From Flavobacteriaceae bacterium (lineage in GTDB: Bacteria > Bacteroidota > Bacteroidia > Flavobacteriales > Flavobacteriaceae): 62,577 nt of DNA. The position numbers were made by a program, and so were the translations under genes. Positions 16,992-25,855 of the stretch are shown in pieces; positions within the stretch are counted from its first letter, which is position 1, and each line of letters begins with the position of its first letter. The stretch covers positions 1-62,577 of the forward strand of contig JAHEMZ010000009.1 of NCBI GenBank assembly GCA_024643385.1. The letters are read 5' to 3'. Below the pieces are notes generated by a model. It saw only the letters and a program-made list of their open reading frames with translations, was not told where the DNA came from and made no database searches.

Positions 16992-17909
16992 TTATTGTTG
17001 AAAATAACTTGTTTTATAACCTTGTCCAATATTCTTTTCCATCAGTAATACTTCAGGCTTATCCTTTCTCAAACCCACTTGCCAATGATTAAAAATTTCC
17101 CATTCCTCCGTTACAAAAATGGGTTTCCCATATTGAGCGATCAAGGCCTCTCTAATTCTGTCTTCTTCTCCTTTTCCGGTTAATATCCACACGACATTCA
17201 ACCTATTATTTCCAAAACGAGCTTCCATTTTTCTGGGAAATCCTAAATAATCAATGCCAAAACAGTTGATCTGAATTTGCGCATTTGGATCCGTTCCATC
17301 CAACTCTTCCGTATTGGTGAAATTACTATGGGCCTCTAACAAAGGTCTTATTTCATCAAGGGAGGCTCCCATTTTAAGATACGTGGGTATTTCTTTAGAA
17401 AATTTAGAATTTATTTCCTCCTTAATTGCTGAATTCAGATAAGGATTCTCCCATGTAAACAAATTAATATGCATGGCATCTTCCGTCATTATCCAGGCGG
17501 CATCTGCTTCTTTTTTGAGAAATAATTTTTCAGTTACATAAACCTCATAATTAAGATAAGTCCTTGCTGTATCAGTAAGCTTTTGGGTGAAAGCCTTGAC
17601 GGCATTTCCTCTTGCTTCGATATATTTGAGCTGATCATCAGCAAAAGTGAATACAACCCTGCTAATGATTCCATGATCGGTATGTACTTGAGAACAGATC
17701 AAATGCTCTTCCTTATCTTTAGCTAGCGGAAAAGTTGGTTGATCCATCGAAACCATCGTTGCGCTTTCTGCAATATCCGCTAACTTTTCGCTTACCACTT
17801 GATACGACTGGTTCAATACAATACCGTTAAAAATTGATTCAGCCTGTGCCGAAAGCATTAGTGGGATGATTAAACTTAGAAGGGTTAAAAGGTTTTTGTT
17901 GAGTTCCAT
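16992..17909 (-). CDS. Secreted protein of unknown function with two similar halves
   Basis: A 305-residue protein with a signal peptide (hydrophobic residues 7-20, cleavage near LSAQA). I do not recognise a family. The two halves (about residues 28-160 and 178-300) share a pattern: a short helix after a Gly, a strand with a Cys (LICSQVH, QINCFGI), then a strand ending in FADDQLKYIEARG or FGNNRLNVVWILTG, a helix, and a W-containing strand followed by acidic residues. This suggests an internal duplication of a small alpha/beta domain. It is flanked by a repeat-rich spacer and by the divergent M28 peptidase gene. Periplasmic or surface location is inferred. Confidence 0.6.
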   Translation of the reverse strand: MELNKNLLTLLSLIIPLMLSAQAESIFNGIVLNQSYQVVSEKLADIAESATMVSMDQPTFPLAKDKEEHLICSQVHTDHGIISRVVFTFADDQLKYIEARGNAVKAFTQKLTDTARTYLNYEVYVTEKLFLKKEADAAWIMTEDAMHINLFTWENPYLNSAIKEEINSKFSKEIPTYLKMGASLDEIRPLLEAHSNFTNTEELDGTDPNAQIQINCFGIDYLGFPRKMEARFGNNRLNVVWILTGKGEEDRIREALIAQYGKPIFVTEEWEIFNHWQVGLRKDKPEVLLMEKNIGQGYKTSYFQQ

Positions 17910-18055
17910 ATTTCTTTTTGGTTGTTGATACGTTGATAAAGATTCACTATGCTAGTTTTTGTTACATCAATTACAATCTTTTTAAAGATTAAAAATAACG
18001 AAAGGCCAGCAATTCAAGACTCCACCGTTTAAAACAGGAATATTTCTTACTATAA

Positions 18056-18090
18056 TTTGTTTTCGTTGAATTAAGAATACAGTATCTTTA
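18056..18090 (+). promoter_or_regulatory. Candidate promoter of the M28 peptidase gene
   Basis: TTTG at 18056-18059 and TATCTTTA at 18083-18090 (seven of eight -7 positions) are 23 bases apart, 23 bases before the ATG at 18114. Confidence 0.4.
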
Positions 18091-18113
18091 AAGCCGATCA
18101 AAAATCAATCCCT

Positions 18114-19583
18114 ATGAGACACCTTCTCTTTGTGTTATTTCTTCTAAGCTACACCTTTTCATGGGCGCAAACCGATAAGGAAAAAGCCGAACAAACCGTT
18201 CATAAAAATACCGTTGAAAGTCATATTTATTTTCTGGCCGATGACCTGCTGGAAGGTAGAGCAACTGGAACAGCAACAAATAAAATAGCAGCCAGTTATC
18301 TTGCAAACCAATTACGGGAATACGGTGTTCAGCCCAATCCGCAGACTGGCACCTATTATCAGAATTTCGAATTGGTTCAGAACGAAGCTCCTAAACAATT
18401 GGAAGTTAGGTTGAACGGAATCGAATATCCTTTGGCAATGGCAATTGAGATAGCGAAGGTCAATACTGAAGGACAAGCAATTTATTTAGGTTTTGGGGAG
18501 GAAATTAATTTTATAGATCAAAATCTGGAAGGGAAGGTGGTTATTGTTTCAGGTGGAACACCTGACCAGCAAAATTCACGTTCTGTTTACAGAAATGGGG
18601 CTGATAAGAAACGAAGAGCTATGGAAAAAGGAGCTATCGGACTTATAGAATTGGTAGGGATCGATGAAGCTTCATGGAGGAGAGTCAATCATTATTTAGG
18701 CTCAAAAACAGAAATCCAAAGAGATATTGTAGAGGTAAAGAATAACGATTTCTTTCATATTTGGGTAAATACGGAAAGTGCACCTATTTCAATAATGAGC
18801 GGAGATGCTGTAGATTTTTCTTTGGTCTCGGATGGAAAACAAGAAAAAAGGATCAAAACTCAAAATGTCATAGGAGTGATCGAAGGCACCGATCCTAAAC
18901 TGAAAGAGCAATATATTATCTACTCGGCCCATTACGACCATGTGGGTATTGGAACACCAAATGCCGAAGGTGATTCCATTTACAACGGAGCTCGGGACAA
19001 TGGCATCGGCGTTACCGCGGTGCTCTCTATGGCCGAAAACCTGGGTAAATACCCTACCAAGCGGTCCGCGCTCTTTATCTTGTTCACCGGAGAGGAAATG
19101 GGGCTATTGGGCAGTGAGTACTATGTGAAAAACCCTGTGTTGCCAATGAATAAAATGGTGTACTGTTTCAATACCGATGGAGGCGGCTATAATGACACCT
19201 CCAAAGCCACTATCATAGGATTGGAAAGAACCACGGCCGAAAGTCATATTAAAAAAGGTGCCTCCGAATTTGGTCTGACGGCCATTGGTGATCCTGCGCC
19301 GGAACAAGGCCTTTTCGACCGAAGCGATAATGTACATTTTGCCAAAATGGGAGTTCCCGCTCCCACCTACTCTACCGGTTTTACTGCTTTCGATGAAGAA
19401 ATTACCAAATATTATCATCAGGCAATCGACCATGCAGATTCACTTGATTTTGAATATTTAGTAAAATTCTTTCAAGGATATGTCTACTCCGGACGACTTA
19501 TTGCCAATGACCCAGAAACTCCTTTTTGGGTATCGGGCGATAAATATGAAGATGCCGGGAGATTGTTGTATAAACTAGACTAG
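18114..19583 (+). CDS. M28 family zinc aminopeptidase, secreted
   Basis: A 489-residue protein with a signal peptide (residues 1-18, cleavage near SWAQ). A PA-like inserted domain lies about residues 110-225, and the M28 catalytic domain follows. Metal and catalytic residues are visible: H273 and D275 in SAHYDHVG, D295 in GARDNGIG, E327/E328 in FTGEEMGLLGS, D355 in FNTDGGG, and H435 in KYYHQAIDH. The family releases N-terminal amino acids from peptides and here would act in the periplasm or outside. The carbonic anhydrase gene starts three bases downstream, so the two may be cotranscribed. Confidence 0.93.
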   Translation: MRHLLFVLFLLSYTFSWAQTDKEKAEQTVHKNTVESHIYFLADDLLEGRATGTATNKIAASYLANQLREYGVQPNPQTGTYYQNFELVQNEAPKQLEVRLNGIEYPLAMAIEIAKVNTEGQAIYLGFGEEINFIDQNLEGKVVIVSGGTPDQQNSRSVYRNGADKKRRAMEKGAIGLIELVGIDEASWRRVNHYLGSKTEIQRDIVEVKNNDFFHIWVNTESAPISIMSGDAVDFSLVSDGKQEKRIKTQNVIGVIEGTDPKLKEQYIIYSAHYDHVGIGTPNAEGDSIYNGARDNGIGVTAVLSMAENLGKYPTKRSALFILFTGEEMGLLGSEYYVKNPVLPMNKMVYCFNTDGGGYNDTSKATIIGLERTTAESHIKKGASEFGLTAIGDPAPEQGLFDRSDNVHFAKMGVPAPTYSTGFTAFDEEITKYYHQAIDHADSLDFEYLVKFFQGYVYSGRLIANDPETPFWVSGDKYEDAGRLLYKLD

Positions 19584-19586
19584 TGG

Positions 19587-20246
19587 ATGTCCATGGATAT
19601 CTTTGATCAAATATTTGATAATAACAAAGCATGGGTCAAAGCCCAGCGAGAGAAAGACCCTCACTTCTTTCAATCCCTTTCGGAAGGACAGAATCCTGAG
19701 ATTTTATATATCGGATGCAGCGACAGTCGCGTCACCGCTGAAGAAATGACAGGTGTGTTACCCGGTCAAATGTTCGTTCATCGAAATGTAGCCAATTTGG
19801 TGCCTAATAATGATAATAATTCGGCGGCGGTGATCGAATATGCTATAGCTCATTTGAAAGTAAAACATGTTGTGGTATGTGGGCATTATTACTGCGGTGG
19901 AATCAAATCGGCCATGCAAAGTATGGATTTGGGGATCTTGAATCCTTGGTTACGGAACATTCGCGATGTATATCGATTCCATAAAACCGAATTGAATGCC
20001 ATCGCCGATGAGGACAACCGATACAAACGATTAGTCGAGTTGAATGTGAAAGAACAATGCATCAACGTGATCAAAATGGCCGTTTGGCAAAAACATTATC
20101 TCCAAACGGGATTTCCAAAGATCCACGGACTCGTATTCGACGTCCGATCCGGGGAATTGATCGATCTTCATTTTGATTTTCAGAGAGAAGCCTTGGCCAT
20201 CCGAGAGATCTATGACCTGGGTACTCAAAAGAAAAGCAGGAATTAA
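19587..20246 (+). CDS. Beta-class carbonic anhydrase
   Basis: A 219-residue cytoplasmic zinc enzyme interconverting CO2 and bicarbonate. The zinc ligands and dyad are present: C44 with D46 and R48 in GCSDSRVT, and H100 and C103 in VVCGHYYCGG. The MFVHRNVANLV segment is typical. Length and motif order match the E. coli Can type. It follows the M28 peptidase gene by three bases; a functional tie between them is not obvious. Confidence 0.96.
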   Translation: MSMDIFDQIFDNNKAWVKAQREKDPHFFQSLSEGQNPEILYIGCSDSRVTAEEMTGVLPGQMFVHRNVANLVPNNDNNSAAVIEYAIAHLKVKHVVVCGHYYCGGIKSAMQSMDLGILNPWLRNIRDVYRFHKTELNAIADEDNRYKRLVELNVKEQCINVIKMAVWQKHYLQTGFPKIHGLVFDVRSGELIDLHFDFQREALAIREIYDLGTQKKSRN

Positions 20247-20376
20247 CTGCGAAACCTCTTCAATTGTACTCCATTCGCATTAAGTTATTTACATGATATA
20301 TATCATTTTAATTGATGAGATTCTTCAATAATTTTTCATTAGAATTTAAAGGGTCGTTCAAATTAAATTAAATGTC

Positions 20377-21117
20377 ATGAAACCTAAAAAATATCCAAAT
20401 GCTGATCTTGGTAATTGGAGTAATATCTTTTTCTTATCCGGTTTGGCATTAATGTTATTCATATCCTGGCAAGGTGTAGAATGGAAGTCATACGATTCTT
20501 CTAACGGATCAAATGATATCTTGGTTGTAGATGATAATTTGGAAAATGAAGTTCCAATTACCCAACAGAATATTCCACCACCACCGCCCCCTCCTCCCCC
20601 TCCTGCCATCGCTCAACAAGTGATCGAGGTAATCGAGGATGATGAAGAAATGGAAGAGACAATAATTGAATCCACAGAGACAAACCAGGACCAAGCGATT
20701 CTCGAGATACAGGATATAGAAGAAGTAAATGCGGAAGAAGAAGAAATTGTAAATATTCCCTTTGCGGTTATTGAAGATGTCCCGATCTATCCCGGATGTG
20801 AAAGTCTTGGAAACAACGCCGCCAAGAAAAAGTGCATGGAAGAAAAGGTAATGGTCTTTGTCAGAGATCGATTTAATGTGGAATTGGCCAGTGAATTAGG
20901 CCTAGAAGGACAGCAGCGTATTTTTGTACAGTTTAAAATAGATAAAAATGGTGATGTCGTAGATGTAAAGGCACGTGCTCCACATCCAAGATTGGAAAAA
21001 GAAGCTATTGAAGTGGTGTCTTCCCTACCCAAGATGATTCCCGGCAAACAACGAGGAAAACCGGTAGGGGTATTATATGCGCTGCCTATTCTATTCAAAG
21101 TAGAACTATCTAGATAA
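20377..21117 (+). CDS. TonB family energy transducer-like protein
   Basis: A 246-residue protein with one N-terminal membrane anchor (about residues 14-31), a run of ten prolines at residues 67-76, a very acidic spacer (about 85-125) and a C-terminal TonB-like domain from about 135. The C-terminal part has the FVQFKIDKNGDVVDVKARAPHP strand and ends in a GKPVGVLYALPILFKVEL strand. Such proteins pass proton-motive force from ExbBD to outer-membrane receptors. No exbB or exbD is next to it. A bidirectional terminator follows. Mature receptor partners are unknown. Confidence 0.88.
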   Translation: MKPKKYPNADLGNWSNIFFLSGLALMLFISWQGVEWKSYDSSNGSNDILVVDDNLENEVPITQQNIPPPPPPPPPPAIAQQVIEVIEDDEEMEETIIESTETNQDQAILEIQDIEEVNAEEEEIVNIPFAVIEDVPIYPGCESLGNNAAKKKCMEEKVMVFVRDRFNVELASELGLEGQQRIFVQFKIDKNGDVVDVKARAPHPRLEKEAIEVVSSLPKMIPGKQRGKPVGVLYALPILFKVELSR

Positions 21118-21180
21118 GTAAGAATGGGTCAAACAGAATACTTGTGCTTTCGATTTTAAATGTAAGGCCGTGAAATAAAA

Positions 21181-21212
21181 AACGCCGGGGTGACTAAGCC
21201 CGGCGTTTTTCA
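21181..21212. terminator. Bidirectional terminator between the TonB-like and barrel genes
   Basis: A 9-base-pair GC-rich stem (AACGCCGGG with CCCGGCGTT) closes a nine-base loop, with T after the stem on the plus strand and A before it. It ends both convergent genes. Confidence 0.92.
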
Positions 21213-21242
21213 ATTATTGTGCTTTCGCACTCCGAAAACTAA

Positions 21243-22379
21243 TTAATTTACCTCCAACGTAGAAGAGGCTTGTTTGGTTTCATTCTTTTTTCCTGAAAAA
21301 CTATAGGAAATTCCAAAGTTGATCAGGTAATCTGCAAAAGCCGCATCTCCATTGCGGAAAGTCCCCGTCATTTCCGAAGTTTCTATATCGGTTACACTTT
21401 GAGGCCGATCTCTTCGGATCGCTATTGGGACGTTCAGATTGACAGAAAAATTATTTTTCATGAAGGAAATTCCCGGGTCAATGGACAAAACATTACCAGG
21501 TCTTCTAAACCCCTCGGAATCTCCTATGATATCTTCTACGGGAACGCCTTCAAATCTAGCCCCTAAGGACGTAGAAAACACGGAAGATATACTCGCACTC
21601 ACCCCGGCTCTTACTGAAAATTGATCCGGAACCGACATGATGGCTTCATTCGCCAGGATCGGACTTAAGGTTTCCCGAAAAGTTCTTGTCTCGTTGACGG
21701 ACCTTGGATTCAGTAGATAAAATCCGCCCATATAGGCAAAAAATTGGTTGGACAGCCTTTGGTAATATTGGAAGTCTGCCGTAAATCCAAATCCACCATC
21801 ACCGGGTTGTATGGATTGATCCACCGGGCGAACCTGAGGGCTACCCTCCGGTCCTACATTATAAAATATGTCGGAGGCATTGTAATTTCCTGTGGGTAAT
21901 TTGACTCCTACGCCAACAGCGAGGTTACCATTTGGATGTGTTTCCGGATCAAATAACCAATAGCCTGCCCCTATTCTAATATCGGCCACTCCTCTGGAGT
22001 AGGTGATATGTCTTTCTTCTCTTCCGTGCTCATAGAGTGAGGATCGGGTATTTATCACGGTCGGAATAGTAATTCCGGCATAAAAACGATCTGTAATTCC
22101 ATAATTAAGAGTAAAGTCCCATGCATGCGCATGATTGACCACTTCCGTTTCATTGGCTACACGATCCGGTTCCTCTTCAGTCCCCCGAAAATGACGAAAA
22201 GATTTAAAGTAACGGTAATTCATACCCACTTGAAAGGTTCCGTCTTGCAGTAAATTATTTTCCAAAGTATTTCCTACACCGCAGGAAAAATGTCTAATAG
22301 CGACACAGCCTTGCGCATTTAAAGCAATTGCACTGCTCGTTAATAAGACAGCCATAAGCAATCTTTTAATTAAATTCAT
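21243..22379 (-). CDS. Outer-membrane beta-barrel protein, MetA/phenol-degradation transporter-like
   Basis: A 378-residue protein with a signal peptide (cleavage near LNAQG) and many alternating strands such as FQVGMNYRYF, GITDRFYAGITIP, DIRIGAGYWL, GVGVKLPTGNY and INFGISYSF, consistent with a 12- to 14-strand barrel. The KLPTGNYNASD and DGGFGFTADFQYY segments resemble the family annotated as transporter or MetA-pathway of phenol degradation proteins. There is no evidence for phenol metabolism here. It is divergent from the histidine kinase gene with a 154-base gap, so it could be a target of that pair, but no operator is visible. Confidence 0.72.
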   Translation of the reverse strand: MNLIKRLLMAVLLTSSAIALNAQGCVAIRHFSCGVGNTLENNLLQDGTFQVGMNYRYFKSFRHFRGTEEEPDRVANETEVVNHAHAWDFTLNYGITDRFYAGITIPTVINTRSSLYEHGREERHITYSRGVADIRIGAGYWLFDPETHPNGNLAVGVGVKLPTGNYNASDIFYNVGPEGSPQVRPVDQSIQPGDGGFGFTADFQYYQRLSNQFFAYMGGFYLLNPRSVNETRTFRETLSPILANEAIMSVPDQFSVRAGVSASISSVFSTSLGARFEGVPVEDIIGDSEGFRRPGNVLSIDPGISFMKNNFSVNLNVPIAIRRDRPQSVTDIETSEMTGTFRNGDAAFADYLINFGISYSFSGKKNETKQASSTLEVN

Positions 22380-22533
22380 TAGAGGTGGTTTTTTAGTTGC
22401 TGCTAAAGTACTGCATCCCGCAAGGCAGAAGCGACTTCCATAAGTTAATAAGACTAATCAAAAGTTAAGGGAGTTAATAATAGCGTAATTGTATTTACTA
22501 GAAGCTATTTTTTTAGTAATATGGTAGTGCCAT

Positions 22534-23802
22534 TTGAAAAGAAGAACTTTCTATATCATCATTCTTGTCGTATCGGTATTGGGGTTATTTGCCGTTCAAT
22601 ACCAATACCTCAATATTGGGCTTAATTTGGCCAAAGTCCAATTTCAGAAGCGAGTTGGTATAGCCGCTCAGGAAATAAAGGAAGACCTGATTACTGAAAA
22701 TCAGCTTACCTTCTTAATTGGGACTGCCATAACGATGGACGATTCTTATTTCGCGCTTAGCGTGGACAGCATTCAAGATGCTTCTCGCCATTTTTTAAAC
22801 GACTTCCTGACGCACCGACTCACTACCAATGGTATTGATAAGGATTTTTCCTATCGACTATTTACGAAAGATTCTACCGATTATTTAACGTCTCCGATAA
22901 CTTATAAAGAGACGGAGAAATTCATCTCTTATCCGGTGGAATTAGAAGGATATTTACCGCTATTATTGAAGAAAAATCTTATTCTTGAATTACGATTTAA
23001 AGATCTGAATAATTACTTCCTTTTTCAACTCAACGGTCTCACTATTCCGAGTTTGATCTTTATGATCGCCATCATTTTTGTGATCATCTGGGTGCTCCGC
23101 TCCTTTTATTGGCAGCGCAGCGTGATCACTACCACGAACGAATTCATCAATAACCTGACGCATGAATTGAAAACCCCGGTCTTCTCAATTGGTTTGGCAT
23201 CAAAAATATTGCAGGAGAAGGGTACAGAGGAACAGCGACCACTTATTGAGTTGATCCAGGAACAAACCAACCGGTTGAAAATTCATATTGAAAAGGTACT
23301 AGAGCTAAGTTCATTGGAATCAAAACGAAAACTCTTTGAACTTCAAAAAATAGATTTTAAACCAAATCTGGAAGTGCTTTGCAAGCAATTTCAAAAACAA
23401 GCCACTTTGGAAGATATTCCTTTTCAATACAAGTTGACAGGTGAAAGATTTATACTAAAAGCAGAATCCATTCATTTGGAAAATGCCATCAATAATTTAT
23501 TGGATAACGCTAAAAAATATGCGGAATATCCAGTAATTGAACTTACGGCAGAAATAAAAGGCAACTATCTTGTCGTCGGCATCAAGGATAACGGGATAGG
23601 CATAAGCCCTGCAGAGCAGCAGCTCATGTTTAAAAAATATTATCGTATCAGTCAGGGGGATACACATAAAGTAAAAGGTTACGGATTAGGATTGAGCTAC
23701 GTAAAGGAGATCATCAAAAGACATAAAGGAAAAATTAAAGTAGAAAGTGAATTAGGAAAAGGTACAGTTATTTATCTTTACCTACCGTTGTATGGAAACT
23801 AA
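22534..23802 (+). CDS. Two-component sensor histidine kinase
   Basis: A 422-residue inner-membrane kinase with membrane helices at about residues 6-24 and 168-190, framing a periplasmic sensor of some 140 residues with no recognised domain. H210 in the FINNLTHELKTPVFS H-box is the phosphorylation site. The N-box (NAINNLLDNAKKYA), DNGIGISPAEQ and GYGLGLSYVKEI nucleotide motifs are intact. The start is TTG 22534: a TAG lies at 22525-22527 in frame and no ATG is nearby. It overlaps the response regulator gene by 11 bases. The pair ends directly against the polysaccharide export gene wzi, a convergent neighbour, but this does not prove a link. Confidence 0.95.
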   Translation: MKRRTFYIIILVVSVLGLFAVQYQYLNIGLNLAKVQFQKRVGIAAQEIKEDLITENQLTFLIGTAITMDDSYFALSVDSIQDASRHFLNDFLTHRLTTNGIDKDFSYRLFTKDSTDYLTSPITYKETEKFISYPVELEGYLPLLLKKNLILELRFKDLNNYFLFQLNGLTIPSLIFMIAIIFVIIWVLRSFYWQRSVITTTNEFINNLTHELKTPVFSIGLASKILQEKGTEEQRPLIELIQEQTNRLKIHIEKVLELSSLESKRKLFELQKIDFKPNLEVLCKQFQKQATLEDIPFQYKLTGERFILKAESIHLENAINNLLDNAKKYAEYPVIELTAEIKGNYLVVGIKDNGIGISPAEQQLMFKKYYRISQGDTHKVKGYGLGLSYVKEIIKRHKGKIKVESELGKGTVIYLYLPLYGN

Positions 23803-24496
23803 AAAAATAAGCATACTATTAGTTGAGGATGATCCCACTTTAGGTTATTTACTGAAGGAATATCTTAGTATGAAGGATTTTTCCATCACCTTGACCACTA
23901 CTGCCAAAGATGCTTTGAAAAGCCTTGAAAATCATTTTTATGATCTCGCCATTTTAGATGTAATGTTGGTGGACGGAGATGGTTTTGAATTGGCGAAAAG
24001 TATACGCAACTTGCATCCTCAACTACCATTTATATTTCTCACGGCGCGGTCCTTAAAAGTTGATGTTTTGAAGGGGTTTTCTATTGGAGCGATCGATTAC
24101 TTAAAAAAGCCGATCGATGAGGAAGAATTAGTGGTTCGCATCAAATCCTTGCTTTCCAGGTTAGAACCAAAATCAGGCGTCAATAGAGAAAGTCAGGAGT
24201 ATTCATTAGGTATTTTTCGTTTTCATGTCCTCAATCAACAATTGGATGGAAATGGCCGAAGTGTTTCACTTACCAAACGAGAAAGTGAATTGCTAAAATA
24301 TTTATTGATGCATCAGAACAATCTTTGTACGCATAAGGAGATCCTAACCCATTTATGGGGTAAGAACGATTACTTCAATAAGAAGAGTTTGAACGTCTTT
24401 ATTTCTCACCTTCGGAAATACCTTCAAGACGACCCGACTATTTCCATAGAAAATATTCACAAGCAAGGATTCATTCTGAAAATAGACAACGCTTAA
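23792..24496 (+). CDS. OmpR/PhoB family response regulator
   Basis: A 234-residue regulator. The receiver domain (residues 6-125) has the acidic pocket VEDD, phosphoacceptor D56 in AILDVMLVDGDG and K in YLKKPID. The C-terminal winged helix (about 140-232) shows the TKRESELLKYLL and KKSLNVFISHLRKYL segments typical of OmpR-type DNA binding. It is coupled to the upstream kinase by an 11-base overlap. Its TAA stop directly abuts the opposite-strand wzi stop. Target genes are unknown. Confidence 0.95.
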   Translation: METKKISILLVEDDPTLGYLLKEYLSMKDFSITLTTTAKDALKSLENHFYDLAILDVMLVDGDGFELAKSIRNLHPQLPFIFLTARSLKVDVLKGFSIGAIDYLKKPIDEEELVVRIKSLLSRLEPKSGVNRESQEYSLGIFRFHVLNQQLDGNGRSVSLTKRESELLKYLLMHQNNLCTHKEILTHLWGKNDYFNKKSLNVFISHLRKYLQDDPTISIENIHKQGFILKIDNA

Positions 24497-25855
24497 TTAG
24501 AAAGAATAGGCATAACTGAGTCCCACTCCAAAGGTAGTGTCGATTTCATTTCCTGCATCCAAACCTGCGGTTACCTGAAACATTCCGTACAATTCAGAAG
24601 TATACAATAGAGATAGATAGTTATACCAAAAATTTAAGTCTTTCGACAAAGGATTAAAATAGCTCTTGAGATTTTGAACGAAGCTACTTTTTAATTGCCA
24701 ATCCAGCGTATGGAACTTTCCGGAGAACCCAAAATGATGGGCTACAACTCTATTACTTAAAATAGGTGTATTTGATTCATCGATCACTTTATTCGGATCG
24801 GTCAAAATAAAGGGCATACCTATGATATTTCCTTCATAGGTCCAACCGCTGCGATAGAGGTTATTGCTGAAGTAATTATCATTGCCTATCTGGTTCGCAC
24901 TTTGGTTAGTGGTATCGATGTATTCATACAGAATCCCTGTAAAAATGGTTTGCTTTTCGGGCTGAAAGTGAACACCCCAAACACCATCCGGAAAATTAGC
25001 TAAACCCGTTCCGGATCCATCCTCAAATGGATGTTCATGATAGAGGGAAAATCTGCCGGCACCGTTCGTAAACATATAGTCTAACAGATAGGATCCTAAG
25101 TGGTTTCCAAGGGCATTGACTGCCTCACCTTCCACTACACTGCTTTTGGGCTGACTCGCAAAAAAAACATCCACGAACGCTTCGAGATCCGATTCCAGTT
25201 TTCCATATTGTGGAGAGGTACCTCCCCATTGCGCAAAATGTTGCAACTGCCCTCTTATCGAATTCTTTTCATTGATATTCCACTGAAGCGCCAATCGTTT
25301 GTAATGGACTTTTGTGTCGTCCACATAGCGATCATCATTTAACAGATAATGAGCAATTCCCCAATCGAGTAAAAAGCTTTGCCCCAGCTTTAGCGGTTCA
25401 TTTGCTTCAACGATCAAACCCGGCAATGGTCTTGCATTCGGTGACCATATAAAATTCTTTCCGGTGGCAGAGAGTCCGTGGGTAGGATCCGGCCGCACTT
25501 CCGAACCTAACGTAACTTTCAGCCAACGATTTTTATAAGTTAGGTTCAATTCTTTTCGTTGAAGTTCATCCCTAACTCCATCTCGGTAATAGCCGGAAAT
25601 AGAGGCAAATAAACCTGATTTTTCATTCAGTTCGTACTCGCCTTTCCATTGCGCAAAACCTGCATAAGTGGTCTCTGAGCTAATTTTATAATAATTATTG
25701 TGCGACAGCCAAAAAGGATTGTTGTCTTCGGACGAAAATATACCATCCATGGATAATAGAAAACTAGACTCTACCTGTTGGGCCCGAATTGAACTCACAC
25801 ACAGAGAAAAAAGGATGAAACTAATCTTTAGTCTCTTGGTTAACGCGCTAACCAT
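24497..25855 (-). CDS. wzi: Capsule assembly Wzi family outer-membrane protein
   Basis: A 452-residue protein with a signal peptide (hydrophobic KISFILFSLCVSSIRAQ) and an even spread of beta strands, as in the 18-strand Wzi barrel that anchors capsule to the cell surface. The FWLSHNNYY, GSEVRPDPTHGLSATGKNF and GLSYAYSF segments resemble the family in Bacteroidota. I place the start at ATG 25855, overlapping the kinase stop by eight bases; earlier in-frame starts would sit deep inside the kinase gene. It is the distal gene of the minus-strand polysaccharide operon. Confidence 0.82.
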   Translation of the reverse strand: MVSALTKRLKISFILFSLCVSSIRAQQVESSFLLSMDGIFSSEDNNPFWLSHNNYYKISSETTYAGFAQWKGEYELNEKSGLFASISGYYRDGVRDELQRKELNLTYKNRWLKVTLGSEVRPDPTHGLSATGKNFIWSPNARPLPGLIVEANEPLKLGQSFLLDWGIAHYLLNDDRYVDDTKVHYKRLALQWNINEKNSIRGQLQHFAQWGGTSPQYGKLESDLEAFVDVFFASQPKSSVVEGEAVNALGNHLGSYLLDYMFTNGAGRFSLYHEHPFEDGSGTGLANFPDGVWGVHFQPEKQTIFTGILYEYIDTTNQSANQIGNDNYFSNNLYRSGWTYEGNIIGMPFILTDPNKVIDESNTPILSNRVVAHHFGFSGKFHTLDWQLKSSFVQNLKSYFNPLSKDLNFWYNYLSLLYTSELYGMFQVTAGLDAGNEIDTTFGVGLSYAYSF

